In this document: positions 9,097 through 15,939 of the stretch, piece by piece | Position numbering within the stretch: the stretch's first letter is position 1 | Layout: the number at the start of each line of letters is the position of its first letter | Source of the DNA: a virus | Length of the DNA stretch: 34,371 nt | Direction: 5' to 3' (one strand) | IMG/VR virus record: IMGVR_UViG_3300034139_000017 | Location: 1-34,371 of that record | Program-made: the position numbers and the translations under genes | The notes under the pieces: model-generated | What the model was told of the DNA's origin: nothing | Databases searched by the model: none | The model's input: the letters and a program-made list of their open reading frames with translations, nothing else

Positions 9097-9138
9097 TTGT
9101 CTATCAGACAGGTATATTGTCTATCAGGCAGATAGACA
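9097..9138. promoter_or_regulatory. Repressor 1 operator: tandem TGTCTATC sites
   Basis: An 18-bp unit TTGTCTATCAGRCAGRTA is repeated at 9097-9114 and 9117-9134, offset by 20 bp. Each contains a dyad: TGTCT-ATC-AGACA at 9098-9110, and TGTCTATC/GATAGACA with 5-bp spacer at 9118-9138. It lies in the divergent gap between repressor 1 and the small early gene, where phage operators sit. Confidence 0.65.
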
Positions 9139-9162
9139 GTCCGCCGCCCACCACCCCCCCCG

Positions 9163-9414
9163 ATGCTCTACCAAGTCGCCCGCACAGATCGCCAGTCCGT
9201 CCGCCGCACCGTGCTCGAAGTCGTCGCCTCGGGCCTGTCTTTCGATTCCGCAAGCAAGCTGGCAGCCTCCCTCCGCGCGCAGAACGCGGACACCGAAAGC
9301 CTCTTCGGTTGGAGCGTGCAGGCGATGCCGGTTCACGCGCAGGTGTCCCACCTCACGGCCGGCGAGACGATGGCCGCGCTCGCATTCGAGACGCCGCTTC
9401 GCCGCGCCGCCTGA
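9163..9414 (+). CDS. Conserved small early protein, copy 1
   Basis: An 83-residue protein transcribed away from repressor 1. It is closely similar along its length to the protein at 21388-21648, sharing VLEVVASGL, DSAS, AQV-HL and ETMAAL..ETPLRRAA. No helix-turn-helix is evident and no family was recognised. Both copies occupy the first rightward position after a repressor and operator, and both are followed by a GC-rich hairpin. That suggests a fixed early-phage role, such as a Cro- or Ner-like or anti-repressor function. This is inference from position only. Confidence 0.65.
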   Translation: MLYQVARTDRQSVRRTVLEVVASGLSFDSASKLAASLRAQNADTESLFGWSVQAMPVHAQVSHLTAGETMAALAFETPLRRAA

Positions 9415-9426
9415 ATCCCTTACGTC

Positions 9427-9455
9427 GCCCGCCTCTGCACACGTCGGAGGCGGGC
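9427..9455 (+). terminator. Hairpin after small early gene 1
   Basis: Inverted repeat GCCCGCCTC (9427-9435) and GAGGCGGGC (9447-9455), 13 bases after the stop codon. A similar hairpin follows the paralogous gene at 21657-21688. Probable terminator or attenuator. Confidence 0.55.
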
Positions 9456-9471
9456 TCATCCCGTACGACCG

Positions 9472-9804
9472 ATGCATGGCCTCTATTTCCCCGGCCTCCC
9501 CGGCGCGCTCGAAGTCATACACGCCGCGGGGCATCAGCCCGCCGACCGTCTCGCCGCCGCGGCTGAGGTCGCGTTCGCTTCGCAATCGATGGCTCACGCC
9601 CTTGCTGTACTCATTCGCTACAGGGAGGAAGTGCAGCTTGATAGCACGGAAAGCCACGCCGCTTTCCATACGCACGCCTGCAACCTCGCCGTCATTCTTA
9701 GCGGGCTCACCGGAGAACTGACCGAGGCGCTCGCAGACGCCGCCGACCGAATCGAGAAGGCTTCCGCCGAGACCGCTCCGGCCGCCGTACCGAAAGCGGC
9801 ATGA
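9472..9804 (+). CDS. Small helical hypothetical phage protein
   Basis: A 110-residue Ala-rich, helical protein (AVILSGLTGELTEALADAADRIEKA near the C-terminus). Its stop codon overlaps the start of the HNH gene in an ATGA junction, so the two are translationally coupled within the rightward early operon. No family was recognised. Base composition matches the phage backbone. It may be an accessory early protein linked to DNA metabolism because of its HNH neighbours. Confidence 0.55.
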   Translation: MHGLYFPGLPGALEVIHAAGHQPADRLAAAAEVAFASQSMAHALAVLIRYREEVQLDSTESHAAFHTHACNLAVILSGLTGELTEALADAADRIEKASAETAPAAVPKAA

Positions 9805-10208
9805 ACGTCCAAGCCCTCTGCCACAGGTGCGGCGCGGACGTGCCGGAGAGCGCGGCGCGCTTCGTCGTCTGCGCGGCCTGTGCTGCGGACCCGAGCGCCG
9901 CCCGGCAGCGCCTCGCCAGTAGATGCCATCGCAACCGGCTCCGCGCCTACGCCCGCGGGGCGACTGGCTTTCACCGCCCGGCGGACGTGCGGCGCCTGCA
10001 CCGCGACCAGCGCGGGAAGTGTGCTTACTGCCAAACGCCGCTCGGCCCCGTGCTCGCCTCGCCCCCTGGCTATCACGTCGAGCACCGCACACCGCTGTGC
10101 CGAGGCGGGGCGAACGACCCGTCCAATCTTTGCCTGAGCTGTGCGACCTGTAATGCCCACAAGGGCAGCCAGACCGAGGGCGAGTTCCTAACCATTCAGA
10201 AGCGATGA
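9801..10208 (+). CDS. HNH endonuclease 1
   Basis: A 135-residue protein with an N-terminal Cys4 zinc ribbon (CHRCG at 8-12, CAAC about 20 residues later) and a typical HNH nuclease core. The core has CAYC, then HVEHRTPLCRGGANDPSNLCLSC, then CNAHKG. The His-Asn-His metal site appears complete. It overlaps both neighbours by ATGA, which places it in one rightward operon. HNH proteins in phages act in DNA packaging, in homing or in degrading competitor DNA. It is not next to terminase here, so a packaging role is less likely. Confidence 0.85.
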   Translation: MNVQALCHRCGADVPESAARFVVCAACAADPSAARQRLASRCHRNRLRAYARGATGFHRPADVRRLHRDQRGKCAYCQTPLGPVLASPPGYHVEHRTPLCRGGANDPSNLCLSCATCNAHKGSQTEGEFLTIQKR

Positions 10209-10825
10209 TCTTAGAAGCCGTGGGAGCGCGGGGCGGAAGCCTGCGCTGCCTATGCGACAACTGCGGGACAGAGTATGTAGGCGTCCGCTCCCAAGTAGCG
10301 CGCTGCCCGCGCCATTACTGCTCCCGCAAGTGCATGGGCGAGGGCAAGCGTAACCGAGTAGGGTTGATCTGTACATCTTGCGGAACTGCCTACTCTCGAC
10401 CGGTCTCCATCGTCGAGGTAGGCGCGAAGCGCGGCCACCGCCGGCACTTTTGCTCTGACGCCTGCCAGCGAGATCACCACCGAGGCCCAAACCATCCAGC
10501 CTACGTTGCCGACCGCTCAACGCTTAAAGCCCCCCTCCGCTCCCTACGGTACAGTAAGGAGGGGGCAGAGTGGCGGAAGTCAGTCTTCCGACGCGACAAC
10601 TACACCTGTCAGTTTTGCGGAAAGCGTTCCCGGAAGGGTCACCCAGTCACGATCCATGCTCACCACATCAAGCGGTTCGCAGATTTCCCAGCCCTACGGT
10701 TCGAGCCTGACAACGGGATCACGCTCTGCAGAGGGTGTCACGCCACGGTGACAGGCCGCGAAGCCGAGTTCGAGGCGCGGTTCGCCAAGGCCGTCGAGGA
10801 CCTGAAGCACGCAACGGCGGGATAA
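10205..10825 (+). CDS. HNH endonuclease 2 with zinc-finger N-terminus
   Basis: A 206-residue protein. Two Cys4-type treble-clef units lie at the N-terminus (CDNCG...CSRKC around residues 18-43, then CTSCG...CSDAC around 55-82). An HNH core follows around 135-185 (CQFCGK, then HAHHIKRF, then DNGITLCRGCHATVTG). It differs in sequence from HNH endonuclease 1, so the tandem pair is not a recent duplication. Translation is coupled to the upstream gene by an ATGA overlap. The zinc fingers probably bind DNA. Homing or interference nuclease are both possible. Confidence 0.85.
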   Translation: MILEAVGARGGSLRCLCDNCGTEYVGVRSQVARCPRHYCSRKCMGEGKRNRVGLICTSCGTAYSRPVSIVEVGAKRGHRRHFCSDACQRDHHRGPNHPAYVADRSTLKAPLRSLRYSKEGAEWRKSVFRRDNYTCQFCGKRSRKGHPVTIHAHHIKRFADFPALRFEPDNGITLCRGCHATVTGREAEFEARFAKAVEDLKHATAG

Positions 10826-10871
10826 GGTGGCCGAGCAGCACGCGTGGCGGGTATGCTACGTGCCCTCCCCC

Positions 10872-10934
10872 GCCCTCTGCGAGTCCACCGAGGCCAGCAT
10901 AAGCGAGGCATCCTACCTACCCCTTACTCCCTGA
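10872..10934 (+). pseudogene. 3' fragment of the lipoprotein gene
   Basis: An open stretch encodes ALCESTEASISEASYLPLTP and then a stop codon. This matches the C-terminus of the lipoproteins at 13749 (ALCESTEASISEATYMPLHR) and 7193. Sequence just upstream does not match either lipoprotein, so only the last 20 codons survive. An AT-rich cargo gene (DUF2806) begins 53 bp later, the same order as lipoprotein copy 2 and the DUF2971 gene. Confidence 0.75.
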
Positions 10935-10986
10935 TCAGGCCGAGAACCGCCCGCTGGGATATCGATCCGTCTTAAACCACAATGCT

Positions 10987-11844
10987 ATGGACTCTCTTAT
11001 AAACCTAGCTGGTTTAACAGAACCGGCTAAAATTTTGATAGAGAAGATATCTGAAGCAATCGGTGGTATCGCACGTCCATATCAGACCGTGCGCATGGCA
11101 AGAGCAGGGGCAGCAGCCTCTATTATCAAAGCAAAATCAGATATTGAAGTAAGCGATATCCAACTTAGAGCCACCAATAGACTACTATTAGAAGAGACGC
11201 GGAATCAAAACAATATAGAATCTATAGCAGCGGCAGCGCTACCACTGCTTGCAACCTCTGCGCTGCCTGCTGATATAGACACAGACTGGATTGCCAAATT
11301 TTTCGATGAATGTAGAATTATATCTAACTCCGAGGCTCAGTATATGTGGTCTAAGGTTCTGGCAGGAGAGGCAAACAAGCCAGGGAGTTTTTCCAAGCGC
11401 ACCCTGTCCGTCTTGAGTTCACTAGAAAAACAGGATGCTATTGATTTCAATAACCTATGCCGATTTGCATGGGACTTAGATCCCATGACTCCCATAATCT
11501 TTGACACGTCACACAATATATATAGAGAAAATGGAGTAAATTATAACTCAATCATAAATTTGGTGAGCTTGGGACTAGCATCCATGGAACCATCTGGCCT
11601 ATCAGCGCCCATTACTGCTTTAGATCATAACATATACTACTTTGGCGAAAGTTATTGCGTATCTTTCGAGCCTAGTAATGATGATTTACTCGGCAACCAC
11701 GAATCGTTCAAGATTGGAGGATGCCTCCTTAGCAAGATTGGACTAGAGCTATATAATATGTGCGAAATAGATCCTGTAGATGGTTTTGTTGACTACGTTG
11801 TTGAGCAGTGGTCAAGGAAGGGTAATTCTGTTAAGCGGTGCTAG
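10987..11844 (+). CDS. DUF2806-family protein
   Basis: A 285-residue AT-rich cargo protein that matches what I know of DUF2806 proteins. The N-terminus has LTEPAKILIEKISEAIGGI and PYQ, and a middle segment has WIAKFFDECRIISN..AQYMWSKVLAGEANKPGSFSKRTL. The N-terminal part is Ala-rich and helical. Family function is not established; members are scattered in genomes near mobile elements. It follows the lipoprotein fragment and precedes a small membrane protein in the same direction. Base composition differs sharply from the backbone, so recent transfer is likely. Confidence 0.8.
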   Translation: MDSLINLAGLTEPAKILIEKISEAIGGIARPYQTVRMARAGAAASIIKAKSDIEVSDIQLRATNRLLLEETRNQNNIESIAAAALPLLATSALPADIDTDWIAKFFDECRIISNSEAQYMWSKVLAGEANKPGSFSKRTLSVLSSLEKQDAIDFNNLCRFAWDLDPMTPIIFDTSHNIYRENGVNYNSIINLVSLGLASMEPSGLSAPITALDHNIYYFGESYCVSFEPSNDDLLGNHESFKIGGCLLSKIGLELYNMCEIDPVDGFVDYVVEQWSRKGNSVKRC

Positions 11845-11887
11845 TATGCTTCTCCCACACCTTCGGCGTCCGACCTCCCCGTCCTCA

Positions 11888-12199
11888 ATGACTGACGACA
11901 GCTACTACGAAGCCCGCGAGCCCGGAACGACAACGCTTTGCAACGTACTCGCCGGGCTAGTCCTTTTGCTCGGCATCTGGCAGGCTTACCTGACCTACGC
12001 CGCGATCCACAACGCGCTTGCCGCTTTCGGGGAGATGGGGTCGAGCGGCGGGGAATTCCCCACCGGGCCGTCTCCGGGGTCGAGCGCGCTCGGTGTGTTC
12101 CTCGCCGCGTTTGTCGCCGCAGCAGCCTTCTGGGTTCTCGGGCGGATCGCTCGTGACGTTGACGCCATCCGGTATTCGACTGCGAACCGGGAGCCGTGA
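11888..12199 (+). CDS. Small two-helix membrane protein A
   Basis: A 103-residue protein with two predicted transmembrane segments (NVLAGLVLLLGIWQAYLTYA and ALGVFLAAFVAAAAFWVLG). The second runs into a short tail LGRIARDVDAIR. The ATG at 11888 (MTDDSYYEAR) is preferred because upstream codons of the frame overlap the DUF2806 gene. It converges on a second membrane protein at 12355-12591 that ends with a similar motif, WTLGRICADLSTLR, after its second helix. A holin-like or membrane-exclusion role is possible; neither is supported by a known motif. Confidence 0.55.
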   Translation: MTDDSYYEAREPGTTTLCNVLAGLVLLLGIWQAYLTYAAIHNALAAFGEMGSSGGEFPTGPSPGSSALGVFLAAFVAAAAFWVLGRIARDVDAIRYSTANREP

Positions 12200-12214
12200 A
12201 CCCTCGGCGCGTGA

Positions 12215-12356
12215 GGCGTCGCCCGGCAGGCGTAGTGCATCTCTCGCGGGGCAGACCCAGCGCGGGTGTCGTCGGGCGCTCTGCCGCGACCGTTGTGGCC
12301 TAGGCGTCGCCCATCCTCATTGCCGTAGTTCGCCTCATTGCCGTAGTTCGCCTCTC
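12215..12356 (+). pseudogene. Upstream block and 5' remnant of the lipoprotein gene
   Basis: 12215-12268 repeats the block found before the two intact lipoprotein genes (CCCGGCAGGCGTAG, then CAGACCCAGCGCG). Near 12311-12360, ATCCTCATTGCCGTAGTTCG and CCTCTCAGGC resemble the signal-peptide coding region of copy 2 (CCTCGTTGCCGTAGTTGCC and TCTCTCGGGC). The coding part stops where the opposite-strand membrane gene ends. With the 3' fragment at 10872 it suggests a broken lipoprotein copy whose two ends lie in reversed order. Confidence 0.5.
12315..12354 (+). repeat. 18-bp tandem repeat
   Basis: CCTCATTGCCGTAGTTCG occurs twice in a row (12315-12332, 12333-12350), followed by CCTC. The unit lies in the signal-peptide region of the lipoprotein remnant and looks like a slippage duplication. 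Confidence 0.75.
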
Positions 12357-12591
12357 AGGCGTCGCGGCGCCCGTCTCGCTCGCGCAAGGTGGACAGGTCG
12401 GCGCAAATCCGCCCGAGCGTCCACAGCACGGCGCCGGAGACCACGCCTCCACCGAGCACGTAGAGGCCGAGCAGGAAGCCGAGCGTTCCGCTCACGGCGA
12501 GTACCGCCGCGGCGCAGAGCGCCCCGCCCGCAGAGAGGGCGGCGAGCACGTAGCACGCGACGGCGGGGTAAGGCGGTGGGGCGGGGCGCAT
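12355..12591 (-). CDS. Small two-helix membrane protein B
   Basis: A 78-residue protein with two predicted transmembrane segments (YPAVACYVLAALSAGGALCA and LLGLYVLGGGVVSGAVL) and a short charged tail (LGRICADLSTLRERDGRRDA). The tail resembles that of membrane protein A, which converges on it. The ATG at 12591 is chosen because it directly precedes the first helix. Its stop codon abuts the tandem repeat of the lipoprotein remnant. Family unknown. Confidence 0.5.
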   Translation of the reverse strand: MRPAPPPYPAVACYVLAALSAGGALCAAAVLAVSGTLGFLLGLYVLGGGVVSGAVLWTLGRICADLSTLRERDGRRDA

Positions 12592-13012
12592 GGCGGCGAA
12601 GCTACGCGGCCCTCCTCCCCGTTGCCTCAGTCTTGACGCCGACGTACCGGCTTGCGCGCAAGGCGTTGGCCTTAGGCCCGGCGGGCATAGCCGCTGTTTG
12701 CGCCGCCTTACGTGGGGCCGACGCGGTTGTCTTGCCGGGCGCTGCCGGGGGCGACTCCGGCAGCTCGTGTCGTGACGCCTCAACATCGAATGGCAGTCTT
12801 TGCCATTGTTCACTCTTCCTTCACGCTTGAATGGCAATCTTTGGCATCGGCACGCGTACTTTGGTCATGCATGCCATGCAACCCTCTTACTCCCCCACGA
12901 AACCCCACCGAAGCGAGAAGCCCGCGCACCTGAACTAGCCGCCGCCCCCACGGCATAACCGCGCAGTAGGGCAATCGCTTTACACTCCCACCCTGACCGA
13001 TCCCCCGCTGTC
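12592..13012. other. Gene-free stretch with ATGGCA dyads
   Basis: No credible gene was found. ATGGCAGTCTTTGCCAT (12790-12806) and ATGGCAATCTTTGGCAT (12831-12847) are two dyad-type sites 41 bp apart, close to four helical turns. A third related stretch, CATGCATGCCATGCA, lies at 12866-12880. CCCGGCGGGCATAGCCGC (12677-12694) is a partial match to the lipoprotein upstream block. A possible ParD promoter word TTTACACT lies near 12980. The dyads may be operators for the toxin-antitoxin genes or for membrane protein B. Confidence 0.4.
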
Positions 13013-13273
13013 ATGGCAATGAACCTGTCCCTCACACCCCAGCTAGAGACCTTCGTTAAGTCGAAGGTGGAGTCTGGCTGGTATGGCTCGTCCAGCGAAG
13101 TAGTTCGCGGAGCGCTACGGTTACTGCAAGAGCGTGAAGAACTCTTGCGACACGAACTCCAGATCGGCCTTGACCAAGCCGACCGCGGGGAAACTCGGCC
13201 TGTAGACTTCGAAGCTATCAAGCGTAAAGGGCGGGCTAGAACCCAACCCATTTACCCTCATGAGCACTTCTAG
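13013..13273 (+). CDS. parD: ParD-like antitoxin
   Basis: An 86-residue protein with the ParD ribbon-helix-helix pattern: MNLSLTPQLETFVKSKVESGWYGSSSEVVRGALRLLQERE in the first 45 residues. A charged C-terminal region, which binds toxin in this family, follows. ParD proteins repress their own operon and neutralise ParE. The start could be 13013 or 13019. The toxin gene starts 14 bases before this gene ends, the usual coupled layout. On a prophage such a pair can stabilise the element or act against other phages. Confidence 0.88.
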   Translation: MAMNLSLTPQLETFVKSKVESGWYGSSSEVVRGALRLLQEREELLRHELQIGLDQADRGETRPVDFEAIKRKGRARTQPIYPHEHF

Positions 13274-13553
13274 CGCTCTAAGCATCACACCGGCCGCCGA
13301 GTCGGACCTCGAAGCCATCTACGACTACCACGAGCCGGACGTTAGCGACCGCATCGTGGACTGCGTGCGAGACGTGAGCAACACACTGCTTGACATGCCG
13401 CACTCGGGGCGCGCGCGTCCTGAACTGGCGCCCAACCTCCGCAGTGCGCTAGCCGACCAGTACACGGTCTACTACCGCCCGACAGAGAACGGGATCGAGA
13501 TCATTCGCGTGATCCACCAGATGCGCGACATACGACCCGAGACGTTCGACTAG
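13260..13553 (+). CDS. parE: ParE-like toxin
   Basis: A 97-residue protein of the ParE/RelE fold: ITPAAESDLEAIYDY at the N-terminus, MPHSGRARPEL in the middle, then YTVYYRPTENGIEIIRVIHQMRD and a short C-terminus. ParE members poison DNA gyrase; RelE members cleave mRNA. The sequence fits ParE better because its partner is ParD-like. It overlaps parD by 14 bases in another frame and is followed by a very strong terminator. Confidence 0.88.
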   Translation: MSTSSALSITPAAESDLEAIYDYHEPDVSDRIVDCVRDVSNTLLDMPHSGRARPELAPNLRSALADQYTVYYRPTENGIEIIRVIHQMRDIRPETFD

Positions 13554-13562
13554 GCCTGCCGG

Positions 13563-13601
13563 AATCGGGGGCACCTGCTGATGGAGCAGGTGCCCCCGAT
13601 T
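13563..13601. terminator. Strong terminator after parDE
   Basis: A perfect 17-bp stem (13563-13579 with 13585-13601) closes a 5-nt loop GATGG and is followed by CTTGTGT. It is the strongest hairpin seen in the window and starts 9 bases after the toxin stop codon. Confidence 0.85.
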
Positions 13602-13667
13602 CTTGTGTAGGTCGGGGAAGGCGGGTTAGGATGATCGCCTCTCCTCCACCTTCTGCGTCGTCTCCAA

Positions 13668-13720
13668 AGACGCCCGGCAGGCATAGCCGCATCTCCACCG
13701 AGGCGAACCCGGCGCGCATA
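13668..13720 (+). repeat. Upstream repeat block of the lipoprotein, copy 2
   Basis: Carries CCCGGCAGGCATAGCCGC and GAGGCGAACCCGGCGCGC, matching the blocks at 7550-7594 (other strand) and 12215-12268. It sits 28-80 bp before the lipoprotein start and probably holds its promoter. Confidence 0.5.
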
Positions 13721-13748
13721 CCTTCGGGGCGCCCCGCCGCTCCGCTGT

Positions 13749-14072
13749 ATGCCCCGCCGCCGTCCCACCCTCGTTGCCGTAGTTGCCTTTTGTCTCTCGG
13801 GCTGCCAGACAGAATCCCCGACCGTCTCGTACGATTACCGCTGGGGGCCGGACCTCGGGAAGCTCGCGCCCATCCAAGGCACGGCTACTAACAACGACAC
13901 CGAGACGCGAACCCTTTTCCTACAGGTCACCTGTGGGGACGGGACGCCGGGGCGGGAGATCTACCTAGAAAACGTTGCCGCCGGGGCGACGGCTCACTTT
14001 GACGAGGCGGCGCTGTGCGAGTCCACTGAGGCGAGCATCAGCGAGGCGACGTATATGCCGTTGCACCGCTGA
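13749..14072 (+). CDS. Small lipoprotein, copy 2
   Basis: A 107-residue protein with signal sequence and lipobox LSGC (Cys19). The mature part (SYDYRWGPDLGKLAPIQGTATNND, LFLQVTCGDGTPGREIYLENV) is closely similar to copy 1 at 7193-7516 and identical to it in length. An AT-rich cargo gene (DUF2971) begins 38 bp after its stop codon. The recurring link of this lipoprotein with cargo genes suggests either a co-selected surface function or use of the gene as a recombination platform. Confidence 0.65.
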   Translation: MPRRRPTLVAVVAFCLSGCQTESPTVSYDYRWGPDLGKLAPIQGTATNNDTETRTLFLQVTCGDGTPGREIYLENVAAGATAHFDEAALCESTEASISEATYMPLHR

Positions 14073-14110
14073 CGCTGCATCGGCTTCCCGCGATCCACTC
14101 TTAGCGAATC

Positions 14111-14965
14111 ATGAGCATGGATGTATACGATGGATATCTGAGTTTTCTGGCGCCCCCCAATACTCCCAAAATTCTATACAAATATCATAGCTTTGATCCT
14201 AGTAATTACCACATTAGATTGATAACTGACCGCGAAATATTTTTCACGTCCGCTCGGAATTTCAATGATCCTTTCGACACTTCTATAGTCTATTCAATAG
14301 AAAATGTTAGTGCTAAAACAATTCTAAAGGGTGCTGAATCTTTCTTCAAAGATGAATATCCACACCTAAATCGCAGGCAGCGCAAGGAGTTAGCAAAGGA
14401 GAAAACCAAGGCTATAATGAGAGACCCCAACCACAAGAGGGTTTTCATTGATACCGTTACCGAAATTCATTACAATAAATTTGGCCTTTACTGCATGTCA
14501 GAGATAAGGGACAGCTTGTTAATGTGGGCACATTATTCAGATTCGCATAGAGGTTTCTGCGTTGGGCTTCATACTGAAAAACTGCTTGAAACAGCAGCTG
14601 CCGCTGCGTTGGAGTCAAAATTTATATCACTTAAAAAGATCAGATATGAGGAAAAAATGCCGATAATTCATTTCTTTGAATCTGACGACAGCAAGGGCCC
14701 TAGCGATGACATAGACACTTTTATTAGCACTAAATCATCTGACTGGTCCTACGAGAAAGAATATAGACTTGTGAATCACAACCACCCCGACACTATTCTC
14801 CAGTTACCACCTGATACAATATCAGAAGTTATAGTAGGCTGTAGGGCTTCAGAAAAAGACAGGTCTATGATAACTGATCATGTTGCCCAGTTAGAAAACG
14901 TTATTCTGTATCAAGCAAAAAGACATGATTATAAGTTCGAGCTAGACTTCGTTCGAGTCTTGTGA
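14111..14965 (+). CDS. DUF2971-family protein
   Basis: A 284-residue AT-rich cargo protein with the usual DUF2971 landmarks. These are LYKYHSF near residue 25, REIFFTSARNFNDPFD around 45-60, and LLMWAHYSDSHRGFCVGL around 140-160, with W-SYEKEYRLV further on. The biochemical role of the family is not settled; members are often found in mobile and defence-rich regions. The N-terminal ATG at 14111 follows the lipoprotein by 38 bp. Foreign origin is likely from its base composition. Confidence 0.82.
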   Translation: MSMDVYDGYLSFLAPPNTPKILYKYHSFDPSNYHIRLITDREIFFTSARNFNDPFDTSIVYSIENVSAKTILKGAESFFKDEYPHLNRRQRKELAKEKTKAIMRDPNHKRVFIDTVTEIHYNKFGLYCMSEIRDSLLMWAHYSDSHRGFCVGLHTEKLLETAAAAALESKFISLKKIRYEEKMPIIHFFESDDSKGPSDDIDTFISTKSSDWSYEKEYRLVNHNHPDTILQLPPDTISEVIVGCRASEKDRSMITDHVAQLENVILYQAKRHDYKFELDFVRVL

Positions 14966-15024
14966 CATGGTATGATCAAATTCGACGCGCTAGTCCAATG
15001 TGAGCCTCGGAACGTTGTGGGGCG

Positions 15025-15327
15025 CTACGCTTTCAGCAGCCCGACAACCATCCGCCGCGACACACCGAGGCGCCGGGCCACAGCCCCAGCGTTCCCCTTC
15101 CCACCATTCGCCCTCGGGTCAAACAGCGCCGAAGCCTGACGGGCGAGGTGTTGTCGCCGGAGGTCGCGGAGGGCGGGCACGTAGAGCGATCCGCCGCCAA
15201 AGGCAGTTACAATCCGCTCGGCAGCGTCTACAGGAGACGAGGCGCCCGCTACCGTCTCACACAACTCGGCAAGCTCGGGCGGTAAGTCGGAGACTGTGAC
15301 GGCGGACCAGTCGATTTGAGTGTGCAT
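15025..15327 (-). CDS. Mor-type transcription activator, copy 1
   Basis: A 100-residue protein of the Mor/C family of Mu-like phages. The dimerisation part has LPPELAELCETV...AAERIVTAFGG and YVPALRDLRRQHLARQ. A C-terminal helix-turn-helix follows (AVARRLGVSRRMVVGLL). Mor-type proteins switch on middle or late phage promoters. A closely similar copy lies on the other strand at 17928-18230. The ATG at 15327 is chosen because both copies align from MxxQIDWS onwards. It lies between AT-rich cargo genes. Confidence 0.82.
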   Translation of the reverse strand: MHTQIDWSAVTVSDLPPELAELCETVAGASSPVDAAERIVTAFGGGSLYVPALRDLRRQHLARQASALFDPRANGGKGNAGAVARRLGVSRRMVVGLLKA

Positions 15328-15435
15328 AGGATGGAAGCAACGGGCGCGTGCTGCGGAGTCTCCCCCGCCCTGCCTAACAAAGGGGATGCGCGCTCTTGAT
15401 CTGGTGATTATCCTCGCGCGCTCCGACCCGGTCAG

Positions 15436-15939
15436 ATGGACCCCGCGCAATTTGATTCTACAACTGCTAACGCAATAGCGCGAGCTGTCCTAGAAGCTCA
15501 GAATGCTGCTGTGCCTGTCTGGTACCTGAGGTTCTCGTTCTGGGTAGATTTCTTTTCTTTAATTGGCCTCGCTCTCACGCTTCAAGCCTTGAGGCTAGCA
15601 AGCAAAGCCAGGTCCCGGTATCTAAGAAAACACAGACTTCCTACGTTGAGCGAAGAACTGAGCAGTCAGCTCGACTCATTAGTAGAAATCACTCTAAAAG
15701 AGCCGCTGCCGGTTGACGATGCGAAAGAAGTTGTTGGTCAAATACGCGAAACTCTAATTGCGGTTGCCAAACACGGGGGCCTGAGAGAGCGGGTGAGAAT
15801 TTGGAACACATTGAGGCACATGAAAAAGCCTAAAAATATAAAAGGGATCACGGAAGCCCAAAACGCTCGTCACATTGGTCGAGGCTTTGAAAGATCGCTC
15901 CAAACACTCATTCAGGACGAACAAGAAGGTGCACTATGA
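15436..15939 (+). CDS. Membrane-anchored cargo protein
   Basis: A 167-residue protein with one hydrophobic segment near residues 28-53 (VWYLRFSFWVDFFSLIGLALTLQAL). A basic stretch (RLASKARSRYLRKHR) follows, then a helical cytosolic domain. The gene is more AT-rich than the backbone and overlaps the next gene by ATGA, so both form a two-gene unit. No family was recognised. Membrane anchor plus partner protein is a layout seen in several phage-defence pairs, but nothing here proves that role. Confidence 0.6.
   Translation: MDPAQFDSTTANAIARAVLEAQNAAVPVWYLRFSFWVDFFSLIGLALTLQALRLASKARSRYLRKHRLPTLSEELSSQLDSLVEITLKEPLPVDDAKEVVGQIRETLIAVAKHGGLRERVRIWNTLRHMKKPKNIKGITEAQNARHIGRGFERSLQTLIQDEQEGAL

Noticed and set aside
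12865-13251. Leftward 128-codon frame opposite parD
   Set aside because: It is antisense to a recognisable ParD and has an Arg/Ser-rich composition typical of shadow frames.
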